Below are positions 1 through 12,693 of a stretch of DNA of 64,000 bases, piece by piece. Below the pieces are notes generated by a model. The model was not told the origin of the DNA. It searched no databases and worked only from the letters and a program-made list of their open reading frames with translations. Each line of letters begins with the position of its first letter. Positions within the stretch are counted from its first letter, which is position 1. The DNA is taken from contig WPDH01000183.1 in NCBI GenBank assembly GCA_019137255.1, positions 113,714 to 177,713 on the forward strand. The letters run 5' to 3'. Source of the stretch: Corinectria fuckeliana. Its lineage: Eukaryota > Ascomycota > Sordariomycetes > Hypocreales > Nectriaceae. Position numbers and translations under genes: made by a program.

Positions 1-1395
1 AGCTTGAGGTCGCTCTCACTGAACATGTGCCACATAGAACGAAGCTGTCGTAGAAGCTGAGGGTCAACGTCTTGTGGCGGCACAGGGGCATATTGGAATC
101 CCTTGCGCGTGTCGGGAGGCTGTCCGTTGGCATCGCCAAGATTATCGAGATAGGCATACTTTTGTACCAGAGGGTGCTTCCAAATCTCTTTGAGTGTAAT
201 ACGACGGTCAGGGTTGACCTGCAGCATACGTCGAATGAGATCTTCGGCTTCAGGGCTTAGGAAATCCGGCATCTGATACTGTCCCCTCTTCGTTCTAGAC
301 ATCATCACGCGGAGGTCGGGGTCGTCGAATGGAAGGGTCGCAGACAGCATGGCGTAGAGGATGACGCCCAGGCTCCAAATGTCTGCCCTATCGCCACGGT
401 ACTGTCTGTTCTTGAGAAGCTCTGGTGCTGCGTAGTGAGGACTCCCACAAGCAGTGGCGAGTTGATGAGTGTCTGTCTGGTGAAGGGCAGCCATGCCAAA
501 ATCGGCGATTTTGATCTGAAGATCCGCCGTGATCAGGATGTTCTCAGGCTTGAGGTCGCGATGGCAGATGTTAAAGGAGTGACAATACGTGATGGCGCTA
601 ATAATCTGACGAAAGAAGTAGATTGAAACCTCCTCACTCAGTCGGCCCCTCATGTTGATGAAGGTGAATAAGTCGCCTTGGTCGATGTACTCGAGGATGA
701 GGTACCTGGTCATTGTCAGCGGCGCATCAAGCAATGTGCCTCTCGAACAGATCCTACACTTCGGAACGATTCTCCCAGATATCATACAGCCTCATGATAT
801 TTGGGTGCTCGATTAGCTTGAGGATGGCCACTTCACGCTCGATGGCCATAGGAACCCTCATCTCGCCGGTCTGGTCAGGGACACTGTTGTCCCACTTGGT
901 GAGAGCGGCCAAGCTACTGTCGTGTACCAAGTAGGCCATCCGCCTGTTGACAATCTTGACAGCCGCGAGCTGGTTCGTCAAGTTGTGACGACAGAGGCGG
1001 ACTCGAGCCGACGACCCTTTGCCCAGCGTTTTACCCAGCTGCCACGGGCCAATGTGGGTTTTGTAGTTCTTCTTGCTCCTACTGCTGGTGGATGAATCGT
1101 GAGACGCCTGAGAAAGGCGTTTGCGGTCCTCGTCCTCTCGGGGTGGGCTCAGTTCGGCAGCTCCGTGGGTTTGGGTGGCAGCTGGCTGATTGTTGGGCAT
1201 TGAAGCACGACTGCCGGACGGGCCACTGGAGTGTCCATAGTGCGAACGAGCCACATCGGGAGCATTCGAAGCAAGAGGATGATCGTATCGCAACTTGGGT
1301 TGTTGACTGTCCTGTGTAGGATAGGCCGAGTTGATTCGATCCGACGCCTCAGACAGTGGTGAGCGAGTGGCGGTGGAAACAAAAGTGTCCGCCAT
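1..1395 (-). CDS. Hsl1/Gin4/Nim1-type serine/threonine kinase, N-terminal part (runs off left edge)
   Basis: Protein kinase of the fungal Nim1-related group (Hsl1/Gin4/Kcc4, Cdr1/Cdr2), which in known members acts at the septin ring and couples morphogenesis to mitotic entry through Wee1/Swe1. Exon 1 is 1395-758, an intron of 52 nt spans 757-706 (GTAGGATC to GACCAG, CTGAC branch site), and exon 2 runs from 705 to the window edge. A disordered Ser-rich leader of about 115 residues precedes the kinase domain. Visible motifs are glycine loop GKGSSARV (125-132), VAIK-type Lys147, HRDLKPEN (Asp263), DFG (Asp281) and APE near 305-308, so catalysis looks intact. About 447 residues are visible; the long C-terminal tail expected for this family lies outside. 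The exact member (Hsl1 or Gin4) cannot be decided. The upstream region, read in the gene's sense, is pyrimidine-rich, typical of fungal promoters/5' UTRs. Confidence 0.9.
706..757 (-). other. Intron 1 of the kinase gene
   Basis: The open frame stops just inside this segment. Removing it joins SEV to YLILEYID in frame, the conserved hinge region of the kinase fold. Donor GTAGGA, branch GCTGAC and acceptor CAG are all present. Confidence 0.9.
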
Positions 1396-3636
1396 GGTTG
1401 TAGTGAATCAGCGCATAATACTTTTGACACAGCAATTAGACAATCGGACGAAGCGGATAAAAGAGGCAAGTATGCTCGTAAGAGCACCGGAAAACGGGGG
1501 AAAAGGAGCGGCACCTGCAAGGGTGAAGTCGACGGAGGTCGAAGTAGGCCGAAGGACGGGCAGAAACGAAGGACGGGCAGAAAGAGAGACTGGAGAAGCT
1601 GGAGACCACGGAGGAAGAGAAGAAAGAGGGGGCAATGCGATAGAAAAGAGGGCTAGAGACACGCAAACACGCCAGGCACAACCGAAGGAGTGATAAATGG
1701 CCGGTAGAGACGGGACGGAGAAGGGCGCGTCGGGCGTGTGGTGGGCCTCGGGGAGCGTGGAATGTGATGTTTACCGTGGCAGACGTGTTTTGTGAGGCTG
1801 AGGAAGGGAGGAGCCTGTAAGCTGGAACATGAGTTGGCAACTGGCATCCGTCGACAGCTGCCAACCGTCGGCTGTGGAGAAAATGCCCGACAGCCGGCAT
1901 AATAACTGACACAACTAAATGGCTTCTAGCCACCATGCGCATTCCAGTCCAAGGCCTCGCATCCAGGTTCAATCAAGCAGCACCTGATTAATCGGACGAA
2001 GGCTTCAATCCGTCAAGAGAAGCTATCCCCTCTGTTCAATGTATAAGAAGGACCCCAGAAGGCGCCGCCCGCTCAACTAACTAATTCTAGAGTTGTTGCG
2101 AGTGGAGTGGTTTCACTCCGTCGGGATGGGAGAAGTTCACAAGAGGGAGGCTCAGAAATCGAGCATTCAACATGGTCGCAAACTTGGACTTTTCATCTCG
2201 TGACACTTGGGTCGGAAGGACCTCTCTGCACCAAATGTCAACATCCGAACCGAGTGATGGAATATAGACAACGATTGAGCCTGGAAAAGAACGCACCAGT
2301 TTGTTTTGGATGACAACCGCACATCAATAGTCAAGTGGCCTATGTTGTTCTTGACAGCATTGCTAGACGTGTGCGCGGTGACTCTCGGCATCTAGAACCA
2401 TGAGCAGACTCTCGCATCAACGATCCCGTCTCAAGAGAAGATTCCGAGAGTCTCCAAGATCCCTGAGCTTTGAAGTTGGCTAGCAAGGTATCGAATTCCA
2501 AAGGATGAGGTTGGTTTGCCCCTTCAAGGGGGGTTCATTTGATGTATATCATGACTAAGCGACCATCACTTACACCACCCTACTATACCCACCACTCCCT
2601 GAGACCAGACTAGCCGACATAACACATGTGAAACAGCAATGTCGTGGTCCGCTAATGGAACACTCGGCAGGAATCGAGAGAGGTTTTGCAAGATCACAAT
2701 GCATTGAGCTTGTCAGGGGTCTGCCCTTGCTGGGGGTCACAGCCCGTATCCTGTATTATCTCCCTGCATATCAATCACCCTTCGGCCCCAGACACTGGAC
2801 TGTCCTCATCTGCTATGTCGACTATACAGTATATAAAGGGCCTCGCTTCATTGGACTTGATTCTTGCCTCGGCCAGGAGGCGTTTTGTATTCCATTCAAG
2901 GTGCCTTCATCCTACATTGAGAGTCGTGGGTATCCTCGGCATGCGATGGGCACGAGATGTGACACGGGTAAAGCCCCCTTGGCGAAATAACCACCATTGA
3001 TCCCTGAGCTTCATCGGAAAACAGTAGCTACCGTTGTGTTTTCATAGGGAACGTAGCTACTACTGTGGTGCTTCTCAGCGTCCTGCCACTATTGCCTTTT
3101 CGCTAGGACTGATGGTAGAACTGTGCCTTGTGAGCGTCGGGTTGGATGCACTGACCGAGAAGTTTATAGTTTCTTTGATTGGGATTCGCGCATGTATGTG
3201 AAAGAAAGGAAAAACTACCCTTCGTCATGATTCTCTTTCATTGCTCCTCTACTGCTCTTCAAACTCGACGCCTACGTACCTACTTAGGGAGGTAGGTAGT
3301 TAGTTACCTTAGGTACCTACACCCACTGTAGTCTACCTAAGACGTGCGCCTGACCCATCTCTAAGTAACTCACACTCACAGTGCCCTGACCTTCCCCGGC
3401 AGTTGTGGTTCCAAGTGCCTGCCCGCCTTAACCTTATAACCCCACCACTTTAAAGTCGACGCCACATTTGCCAGGCGCGCACTGGCGCGATTGGGGCGCG
3501 TCAAAGAATCTCATCTACCTCGCCTTTTAACCCTCTCCTATCAATCGCCAAGCCTCACATCGCACGCCAGCGCGACCTCCTCATTGCACATTCAGACAAA
3601 ACGCACGAACAGATCCTCCCAGCGCGTCGAGGCGAA
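1396..3636. other. Intergenic region between divergent kinase and SMC5 genes
   Basis: No supportable gene. The half next to the kinase (about 1440-1700) is purine-rich on + and so a pyrimidine-rich leader for the minus-strand gene. Near SMC5, about 3277-3340 holds a cluster of overlapping GGTAGGTA / TACCTA words and partial palindromes (ACCTTAGGT, GTACCTAC), common low-complexity sequence in such genomes. Open frames at 2628-2990 and 2686-3000 overlap in different frames, match nothing I recognise and look like chance. Confidence 0.6.
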
Positions 3637-6600
3637 ATGCCGCCTTCTTCCTCGCGCCGTCGCAGGCGCTCCGAGAGCGAAGAAAGCGACAGCGACGACG
3701 CAACTCGCTACGGCACCCCGTCGCAAGCAGTGGACTCCCCAAAGCGACAGAAGCTCGATGGTTCAGACACCGGGGGCGAGACAGCCAACGGCCGACCCCC
3801 CGTGACGAACGGCGTGGACAGCAGTAGCAAGGACGATGGTTTTCAGCCCGGCGCCATCGTCCGGGTCAGCGTCAAGAACTTCGTCACCTACGAACAGGCC
3901 GACTTCTTCCCAGGACCACATTTGAACATGGTCGTCGGACCGAACGGCACTGGAAAGAGCTCCTTGGTCTGTGCAATCTGCTTGGGCTTAGGCTACAGCC
4001 CAAAGCACCTTGGCCGAGCCGGCTCGGTCAAGGAGTTTGTCAAGCACGGAAAGGACACGGCGACCATCGAGATCGAGCTCTACAAGCGCCCCAAAGACCG
4101 CCGTAATTTCGTCGTCCGAGTCCAGATCCGACGAGAACAGAACTCGCAAAAGTGGTGGTTGGACGGCAAGGAAACAAGCCACAAGCAGATCCAGCTGCTG
4201 ATGCGAAAGCTGAAGATTCAGGTGGACAACCTCTGCCAGTTTTTACCCCAAGATAGGGTAGTTGAGTTTGCTGCCTGCACGCCTGTGGATCTGCTGCATG
4301 AAACCATTCGTGCTGCGGCACCAGAGGAGATGCTTCAGTGGCAGAAGCAATTGCAAGACCTTCACAAAGACAAGAAAGGGCTGTCCGAGGCCGTCCATGC
4401 CGACACGGATATACTTAAGAACCTCGAGAGTCGACAACTGGGTCTGCAGGCCGACGTGGATAGAATTCGAGAACGCGAGGAGATCCTGGAGCAAGCTAAA
4501 GACCTCAAGTCCGCCCTTGTTCTTTCCAAATACCAAGAGGCCAGAGAGCATCATTCCAATGCAAAGGAACGGAAAAAGGCAGCCGAAAGATCCCTAAGGC
4601 GCCTTGAGCATGAAAGCGGTCCTTCTCTCGAGGCTGTCAACCAGAAACAGCTCTATGCTCAACAAATCGATGCCGCAATACCTCCAAGGAGGGAAGCACT
4701 AAAGGATGCTGAGATGGGAGCACAAAAGCTGGTTCGTGAAGTGTCTGCCGCAACCGAGATTATCAAAGATTTCGACAACAAACTCGAAGCCGAAAAGGTG
4801 GACCATGAAACGAAGAAGAAGAACGTCTCCCAGTCAAGGTCGAGACTCACAGCCCTACAAGGGGACTTGAAGAATAAGCCAGACGAGTTCAATCCAGGAG
4901 AATTCAATCGTAATATTGTAAGTACTGAACACGGCTACATGAATACTTCGGCTGACGTTGTTTCCCTCAGCGAGGAGAGGAGCACAAGATGCGTGAACTG
5001 GAAGTAGAACAACGCGAGATAACAAACCAGTGCGAAGCCATCAAGACCAAGGGGAAAGCAACTATGGCACAGATAAGAAAGGTGGAAGCAGACGTCGAGT
5101 CCTTCGAAACCCAACAAGGCCAGCAGCTTAACTTCATGAAGAAGAACTTTCCCGAGATTGCTGAAGGATGGGAGTGGGTTCAAAAGAACCAGGGCGAGTT
5201 TGAGAAGGAAGTGTTCGGTCCGCCCATGATCAGTTGTTCAATCAAGGACGAGCGGTATTCCGACCAGGTTCAGTCACTCCTCCAGGGCGATGACTTCACC
5301 TGCTTCACTGCTCAAACCAAGAACGACTACAAGAGGTTGACGGACCAGTTCTACCGCGAGATGAGTTTGTCGGTCGTTATCCGAACTTGTGCCCATCCAT
5401 TGAGCTCCTTCCGGTCACCCGTGGATGCGAACGAGGCAGCTGAGCTGGGGCTTGACGGATTCGCCATCGATTTCTTGGAGGGCCCCTCTCCCGTCCTCGC
5501 AATGCTGTGTGCAGAGAAGAGAGTCCATCAATCAGGAGTTACGCTTACGGACCACAATGATGCTCAATACGATCGACTGGTCAAAGGCGGTAAAGTTAAC
5601 CAATGGGCCGCCGGGAAACAGTCGTATTCAGTGCGGCGCCGCAAGGAGTATGGCCCTCAGGCTATGACGACCATTACCAAGAACATCCAACCAGGCAGAT
5701 TTTGGACTTCGCAGCCCATCGACTCCCAGGAGAAGGCCGAGATGAACAAGCAACTGACGCATCTCCGTGGCGAGAGAGATGTTCTTAAGGAAGAGCTTCG
5801 TGAGGCTCAAGCCAAATCGAAGACTATCGAGGACCAAAAGGCGGACATAGCCGAGACGATTGTGAGTCCACCCAACTACGCGCTTGTGCGACCGAGCTGA
5901 CCAGATCACAGGATCGGTTGAAAAGGGAGAAGAACACTCTACAAAAGGAGTACCAGAAATGGCAGTCTCTCCCCGAGAAGATCGGTTAGTCTACTCCCTA
6001 TGCCGATTTTAACACTCTGCTGACGTATGCAGAATCCGAGGAACGCGCCAAGGCAGCTCACGAACAGGCTATGCGCGATGCTCGCAAGAACATCGTCGAC
6101 CTTCAGTACGAATGGGATGCGGCAGTCATCCGTAGGTCAAAGCTCGTCCTCCGCCACAAGGATGCCATCGACCGGATCCGAGCAGCGTACCATGCCCTGC
6201 TCGAGGCAGAGATCATGAAGATGGAGGCGACTTCCGACATCAAGGGGCTCAAGGAACGCAACTCCACCATTATGGAACGGCTCCAGCTAGAGAAGGACGC
6301 GATGCAGCAGGCCACCGACGAAGCCAACCAGACGAAGGAAGCTGGGCGGCTGCTATCTCAGGCTGTTCAGGACATTCTCGCCGAGGAGCCCGACAAAAGA
6401 GAGCTCTTCTCGACCCTCTGCGAAGGGAAGAACCCAGAGGATATGCAGATGGAAATCGACGCCGAGGAGGCGAAGCTAGAACTCATCCACGCTGCTAACC
6501 CCAACGTCATTCGTGAGTTTGAGCGTCGCGCGCAGGAAATCGGAAAGCTTTCCCGCAAGATGGAGGGCGCCAGCGAGAAGCTCGAGGCCCTGACCAACGA

Positions 6601-7227
6601 GATCGGCGAGCTCATGGCCAAGTGGGAGCCGACGCTCGACGAGCTGGTGGCCAAGATCAGCGACGCCTTTGCCTACAACTTTGAGCAGATCAGCTGCGCC
6701 GGGGAGATCCGCGTCCACAAGGCCGAAGACTTCGACGCCTGGGCGCTGGACGTCATGGTCCGCTTCCGGTATGTGTCTCCCTCAATCCCTCACTCCCTCA
6801 ATCCATCGTCCTCACCATCTTCACCGTTCTCGACCACTAACAGGCCGTGACCAGCGAAAACGAGACGCTCCAGCAACTCACCGCCCACCGCCAGTCGGGC
6901 GGCGAGCGCGCCGTGTCGACCATCTTCTACCTCATGGCCCTCCAGTCCATGGCGCAGTCGCCCTTCCGCGTCGTCGACGAGATCAACCAGGGCATGGACC
7001 CGCGCAACGAGCGCATGGTCCACGAGCGCATGGTCGAGATCGCCTGCCGCGAGCACAGCAGCCAGTACTTCCTCATCACCCCCAAGCTCCTCACCGGCCT
7101 TCGCTACGACCCCAAGATGCGCATCCTCTGCATCGCCAGCGGCGAGCACATGCCCCGCGAGGGACGCAAGCTCGACTTCAAGCGGTGCTTGAGGATCCAG
7201 AAAGGTCTGATGGCGGCTGCGGCGTAA
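3637..7227 (+). CDS. smc5: SMC5, structural maintenance of chromosomes protein 5
   Basis: ATPase subunit of the nuclear SMC5/6 complex, which acts in homologous-recombination repair and removal of DNA joint molecules together with SMC6 and the Nse subunits. Exons read 3637-4917, 4971-5861, 5912-5984, 6033-6768 and 6855-7227, giving 1117 residues, normal for the family. Order: disordered basic N-terminus; Walker A GPNGTGKS (101-108); SMC5-type QFLPQDRV; first coiled coil; hinge; second coiled coil; C-terminal ABC signature QSGGERA (about 1007-1013) and Walker B RVVDEIN (Asp1035-Glu1036). This head with the NQGMDP motif is SMC5 rather than SMC1-4 or SMC6. The ATG follows GGCGAA, a reasonable Kozak context. 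The final acceptor must be at 6854: using the AG at 6843 would give a stop three codons later. Key ATPase residues are intact. Confidence 0.96.
4918..4970 (+). other. smc5: SMC5 intron 1
   Basis: GTAAGT donor, GCTGAC branch and CTCAG acceptor. Removal keeps the frame between PGEFNRNI and RGEEHKMRE. Confidence 0.9.
5862..5911 (+). other. smc5: SMC5 intron 2
   Basis: GTGAGT donor, GCTGAC branch and CACAG acceptor. The frame stops inside the intron and resumes in the second coiled coil (DRLKREKNTL). Confidence 0.9.
5985..6032 (+). other. smc5: SMC5 intron 3
   Basis: GTTAGT donor, GCTGAC branch and TGCAG acceptor. It leaves a 73-nt exon before it and restores EKI-ESEERAK. Confidence 0.88.
6769..6854 (+). 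other. smc5: SMC5 intron 4
   Basis: GTATGT donor and CGTGACCAG acceptor. The CG|C split codon rebuilds VRFRENETLQQ in front of the ABC signature, which fixes the acceptor at 6854. Confidence 0.88.
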
Positions 7228-8102
7228 GGGCACACAGTTGGTGATGCTCTCTAGACTGGGAGGCCCCGTTTGCCAAGTACATAATGTACGAACATATCAA
7301 CAACCTTATTGCTCACGAATTATCTATGATTTTGAACCCATTGTTATATAAAGTAGTCAAGCTTCCATTAGTCCCCGAGGCCTACGTCAAGCAGGCACCC
7401 TCAACCAGGTTAGCTGCGGAGCCAGTACACCATAATATAATCACAATCACAGACCAGCAAATGCGTTCAAGCTACAGTGCCCAAGGAGTAAATATCAATT
7501 ATCGAGCCAAACAGAGAAACACTTCATTTCATCATTGACCCTCCCGCGAACCGTTTGTCTCCCGCGTTGAAGTGAAAAGCCCTCCTGTTGGAGCCTGTCT
7601 CCCAGCCCAGCCAGCTCCCCATGGGAAACCAAAGAAACCAAGCACCACATCCGGTTCCCCATTTTCTTATTTCATGGTTGGTCCGTCGAAAATTCTCCCC
7701 ATATAGTACATGACATATTCAGAAGACAAGGGTGAAGAGAGAAAGAAAGCAAGAAAGCGGTAGTTGAAAAAGAAGAAACATTTGTCCCCATCCTCCTCGT
7801 GCCGAGCAAGTGGTAGGGGGAGAAGGGTGATTGTTGTTAGTTGGTAAGTGAAGCAGGCCGATATGAACTGAAACGGCCAGAGGGAATCGGTCATTCGAAA
7901 ACAGAGAGGTATAAAAGGGTTGTGCACAAAAACAACAAAGTCGAAACTGTGGGACGACCGTAACTCCTTTTCGCCTTTGTTAAGGGCAGGATGTACAGAC
8001 GCGTTGAAGTGGCCCGTCGTCCGGGCAAACTCCAGACTTCAATGTGGTGGTGGGTATATTGCGTCGTGAATGCGTGTCGATATCTAAGAAACGGCGCTGG
8101 GC
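7228..8102. other. Intergenic region between convergent SMC5 and TeaA-like genes
   Basis: Contains both 3' flanks. Small open frames (7284-7538, 7667-7927) have no recognisable motifs and no intron structure; I see no gene. Confidence 0.6.
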
Positions 8103-11100
8103 TTAAACGCGTCGAGTCTTCTCCCCATCACTCTGATGGTCTTCGGTATCCAGTCTCTTGCGCCAATCAGCCAAGCTCTCGCTGAGGCCAATGCCGCTAG
8201 AGGTTTCGTCCTTCTTGGCGGTCGAGACAGATTCGAAGTCGAAGTTGGTACTCAGACGGTAGTTTTTGTTAGTTGCCTCCCACTGACTCCTAAGAGTTTC
8301 CAGCTCGTCCGCGAGGTTGTCTAAGGCTGCACTGTTCCTAGCTTCCAGGCCATTCGGGCCATTGCCCCCATAAATGCTCTCGCCTTCGGAGCTCTCGGCT
8401 CGGCTATGGCCCAAGCCAAGCCCGTTAGCACCGGTGCCAGTCTCGGAGTTCACACTAGGGAGCTGCCGGCTGCGGCGACGGTAGTTATCGACGGAATGTT
8501 CGACCTGGTCGAGAAGAAGAGCTACCTTCTGCTCAGCATCGGTAGCCCGCTGCTCGAGAAGCGCGTTCTCCGACTGCAATTGCTCGAGATCCTTGCGGTG
8601 AGAATTCAGTGTCATCAGCACTTTCTCACTGCTTTTCATAGCTTCGTCGCGCTGCTTCTTGTTTTCCTGAAGCTCCGACCTCAAACCCTCCAGGTTCTTC
8701 TCCATGTCAGCCCCTGCCATTTGCAGGTCAGCCTCCAAGTTGCTGATCCTGGAATGGAGAACGGCTCTCTCCGCCTCCCAATCGGCCGAGGCAGCAGACT
8801 TTTCGCCGTCGGCTTGAAGCTGATCCTCAAGGTCCTCCACTTCCGACTTGAGGCGCCCGTTGTCCGCCTTGTAGCGGGAGAGCTGGTCCTTGAGCTGCTT
8901 GAGCATCTTCTCAGTCCCCTTGACGTAATGCACCGCTGACTGATAGTCGCTCTCGAGCTGCGAGAGTTTCTCACGGTACGCCGACTCGGACTCCTGAACC
9001 TGGATTGCAAACGCTTGCTTAGTCTCTTCGTGCGCATTGTTTGCGTTGACTAGCTGGGTCTCAAGATCTCGTACGCGACTCGGATCTGGGGCGGGTGAGT
9101 TCGTCCGCGGACTCGTGAGTCCTCGGGCACGAATGGCGCCCGTAGGACTGATGCCTCTCTCACTGAGGATGTCCTTGAGCGCGTTATGCTGAACGTTCAT
9201 GGCATTTGTCTCAAGCTGTTGAGCAGCGAGTCGGTTCTTTAGGTCCGAGTTGGCAGCCTGCAAGCTCTGGGTGTCTCTCATTGTTGACTGTAGTTGTCTT
9301 CGGATACTGACGCCTTCTCGGCTGGATTGTTCCTGGTACTGTTCGAGGCCAGCGATGCGCTCCTCAGCAGCACGAAGCTGGTCAGCTGCAACGTCCGCCT
9401 CATGCTGGTACTTCTTTACCAAGGCATTTGACGCTGTGATCTGATTCTGGAGTGCCGCGATGCGGTCAGCATCAGCCTTGCTGGAGTCGGAAACGTCCCG
9501 TGCGGAAATCTTATCAAGGCCTGCCAGGATCGCTTGACGATGAGTCCGTGCTTCGGCCGCACGCTTCTCGGAAAGCTCTTCGGCGTCTCGCAGCCGTTGA
9601 GTGGAAGCGACGAGCTCGGCGGTACGGGCCTCGTGCTCAAACTTCAGCTTGTTGAATTGCTCCTCTAGCTCCTCCTTCAAACTTCGCTCTTCAGTAAGCC
9701 TTGACTCTACATGGGTCTTGGCCTCTTCTGAAGACAGAATGGCAGCTCTGAGCGACTCAAAGGTGTCATGGTGGTCTTTCGAGTTTCCAATAGCCTCCTC
9801 GTATTTGCTGGCTAGATCATCCTTCTCAATGCGCAGCAGTTCCAAGGCAGCAATAGCTTCAGCAGATGAAATCGACTTCTCGCGGGCGTCTTGTTGGGAC
9901 ATGTGTAGCTCAGCCTTGAGGCGTTCAACCTCGGTCGAAGTTTGCTGCTTGTAGCTTTCTAGGTCTGCCATCCGTCGTTGAGTTGCATTTGTCGTATCAT
10001 CCGCCAAAAAGCGTGCTTTCTTCTCGGCCTCAAGCTCAGCTTTCGTCGTTTCGAGCCTCGTCTGAAGATCCTTCTGGAGGTGTAGGGCAGTAGCGAGTTT
10101 TCTGCTAATTTCACCTGACCGGGCATCGGATCCATCTCGCTCGCCATCGAGCTGGGGTGTGCTTGCGGTGCTTCCACCCATGTGAGCTGCCAGCTTCGCC
10201 TTCGCATACACAGCTTCCTGGATCGCCGCGTCACGTTGTTTCTCTGCCTCAGCAACCTGTTTAGCAGCAAGGACTGCCTGCTTGTCTACGGAAGCCTGAA
10301 CGTTCGCAAGCTCCGCTCGCATAGTTATCAGGGCCTCGATGAGTGGTCGGTCTTCGTCATCGAAAGTCTCGGCAGCTTTGCTATCAAGCATGGGACTCAA
10401 GGATGCATTGGGAGAATAGCCAGCTTTCCGAGCAAGTTCTAGCTCTGAGGCATACCAGGCATTTCGGTTCCGCGCGGAGTCGAGCTCTTTGAGGAGAACG
10501 ACTGTTTGTGAGTTTCGGGCCGAAGATCGTCTAGAAAGGGGATTGCTAGGCTGCCGGGTGGGTTGGGGCGGAGAGGCAGGACGAGGAGCGGGAGGCTTGA
10601 GCGTAGGTTCCATTGAGTTGTCGGTCGAGCCCGGAGTCCGACTTGGCCGGACCGGTTTGTTCTTGACGTCTCCATTCGGCTGCTCTTGTTTTGACCCAGT
10701 TCTTGAAGCTGGCTGGGTGGGCGTTCTTCTGCCGTTCACTACCGGGGACTCGGCCTCCTTGATCACCTCGCGTATAATGGGTGACTGATTGATGGTAACC
10801 CTTGGAGAGTTGGACATGATGCTAGACTCGTTCGACTGCGCGCGAACTCGTCCAATAGCAGAGGTATCGACGGTGGGCCTAGCGGGCATAGGACCCTGAG
10901 GAGGCGGTCCTGAAGGTGGAGAAGGGGCGGCAGTCTTTGGAAGCTTAGAACCTCCAGAACCGGTAACCAAGGGGCCATGCATTTCTTGGCCGTGTGGAGG
11001 CGATCTGTGCCCGTTTGGAGGCGCTGATGGACCACCAGTCATTATTTTCCTCGCATCGGGTGGTCCGTTTGAGCCGTCACGCAGGGGAAGCTGGCGGCCG

Positions 11101-12693
11101 GCTGGTCCTCCCACTTCACCTGCACTTGGTCGTCGTTGTCCCTGAGCAACTCGTTGTTGGGCGCCTTGTTGTGCATCGTTGGGATAGCGAATTTTCGAGG
11201 TGTCCAGGACATAGAGAATTCCCAAGTCGTTCACCGACGCCGACGCGGTGCTTGGCTCTCCTCCAATGACCACAATTGACTTGCCAACCGTCGTCATGCT
11301 GTGTCCAGAACGGGACGAAGGTGAAGGCCCCATGTTCTGGAAGGTGTACCATCTTCGGGAGGAAATCCTGAATGCTGCGAGATCGCCCAGGTCTGTACCC
11401 TCCTCTGTTCGGCCTCCAAAGATGTACATGACGTCGTCCACGAGAGCAGCAGCGTGGCCTTCGCGAGGGGCAGGTATGTAGCCTATGCAGTCCAGTTGCG
11501 TCCATGTGTTGAAGGCTGGGTCGTAGCACCACACATCATTGAACCACTGAAAGCCATTGGTTCCACCAAATCTATCATCTTGTCAGCGAGACATCGGAAT
11601 AGGAGGATATGTGTAGGCAAGGGTTGAAACTCACAGGTACATCTTGTCGTTGTATGTGACCATGGAATGATTGGTGCGCGCGGCAGGCAACTTGGGTGAC
11701 GTATCGCCGGCAACGAGAATCTCCCAGCGGTTGTTGGGCATTTGCAGCTGGTTGAGATCGAATGCGGAGAGGTCGTTCATGAAAAAGCCCTCGACCTGAC
11801 CACCGAAGATGAAGATCTTGGAGCCCAGAATATTCAAAGAGTGTCCATAGCGACCTGAAGGTCGAGGGCCGGCCGGCAAAGCTCGGGACCATTGTCTCGT
11901 TGCTATCTTCGATTAGTCTTCGGTAAATTTGGAAGAGCACAGGGAACCCACAGGTATTTAGCAAGTATAGAGTCTCATCTAGGACATCTGCCTCGTCGAT
12001 CTTCGTGTCACCACCGTAAACGATGAATGCATTGCCGACCAGCAAACTGCAATGGCCGACTCTCGGCCCAGGTCCTTCTGCGGTTGTCGGCAGAGGGTAG
12101 CAAGCCATGTTACCACCAGCCTCAATCATCCACAGATCACCCTTTACAGTAGAGCTATTGATCAAGCCTCCCATCAAGTAGATGTCGCCCTCCTTCGAGG
12201 AGAGGGAATTGACGGCTGCGCCATATCGAGGAAAGGGACTGGGATGTGTCGAGGTGTATGTTAGCCGTCGCTGAGACCAGGGATATAGCGAGGCATTGGA
12301 GCCATTCGGTTGTTGGGCGCCATTTCGAAACTGGAGGCTGTGTTAGCAGGTGTGAACGCGCCGCGTGCCGTCTCTGGTGACGAAATTGCAAGGACGACGT
12401 ACTGGTAAATCGCTTTGCGGTTGCGATTGCGGTGGCGGTTGCGGCTGCGCTTGCGCGATCTGATCTGCGCTTCCGGCACGACGAGTGTGACCGTGGTCGG
12501 GACTTCCAGTGCTCCCGTCATTGTCGATCGAATTCAGGCTACCAGTCGGAGTTGCGCGGTGTTGCAAGGCATTCTTCTCGGCGACTCGGGCGGTAGCGCT
12601 CTGGATCGAGCCCTGGGAGCCGGAGTTGGAGTTGGCATCGCGGTTGGCCAAGGACCTATCGGGATGCTTTTTCGACTTGAAAAGGAAGGCCAT
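8103..12693 (-). CDS. teaA: Tea1/TeaA-like kelch-repeat polarity protein
   Basis: Cell-end marker of the Tea1 (fission yeast) / TeaA (Aspergillus) type, carried on microtubule plus ends to the hyphal tip, where it positions polarity factors including formin. Exons: 12693-12403, 12330-11952, 11902-11635 and 11571-8103, giving 1468 residues. Residues 1-100 are low-complexity (Gln/Pro-rich). Kelch repeats occupy about 105-400, with recurring GG pairs followed by spaced Tyr/Trp (IYLMGG, FIVYGG, IFIFGG, MYLFGG, MYIFGG, VVIGG). A Pro/Ser-rich linker follows, then a long Glu/Lys/Leu coiled coil to near the end. Kelch blades plus C-terminal coiled coil define the family. Each intron was fixed because frame and kelch continuity return only with these sites. 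The initiator MAFLFKSKKHPDR is the only start ahead of the spliced leader. Confidence 0.9.
11572..11634 (-). other. teaA: teaA intron 3
   Basis: 63-nt intron joining NDKMYL to FGGTNGFQ. GTGAGT donor, GCTGAC branch, GATAG acceptor. It interrupts a kelch motif. Confidence 0.88.
11903..11951 (-). other. teaA: teaA intron 2
   Basis: 49-nt intron between YLLNT and STRQWSRALP, with GTGGGT donor, ACTAATC branch and GATAG acceptor. Confidence 0.85.
12331..12402 (-). other. teaA: teaA intron 1
   Basis: GTACGT donor, GCTAAC branch, CTCCAG acceptor. The nearer AG (CACAG) puts the kelch region out of frame, so the downstream acceptor is required. Confidence 0.8.

Noticed and set aside
1331..1972. Open frames of 120-178 codons in the kinase leader
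   Set aside because: Low-complexity Ser/Pro/Arg sequence from the pyrimidine-rich leader, on both strands and in conflicting frames.
2628..3000. Two overlapping open frames of 120 and 104 codons
   Set aside because: Different frames over the same bases, no recognisable motif, no intron structure, and located in the SMC5/kinase divergent promoter.
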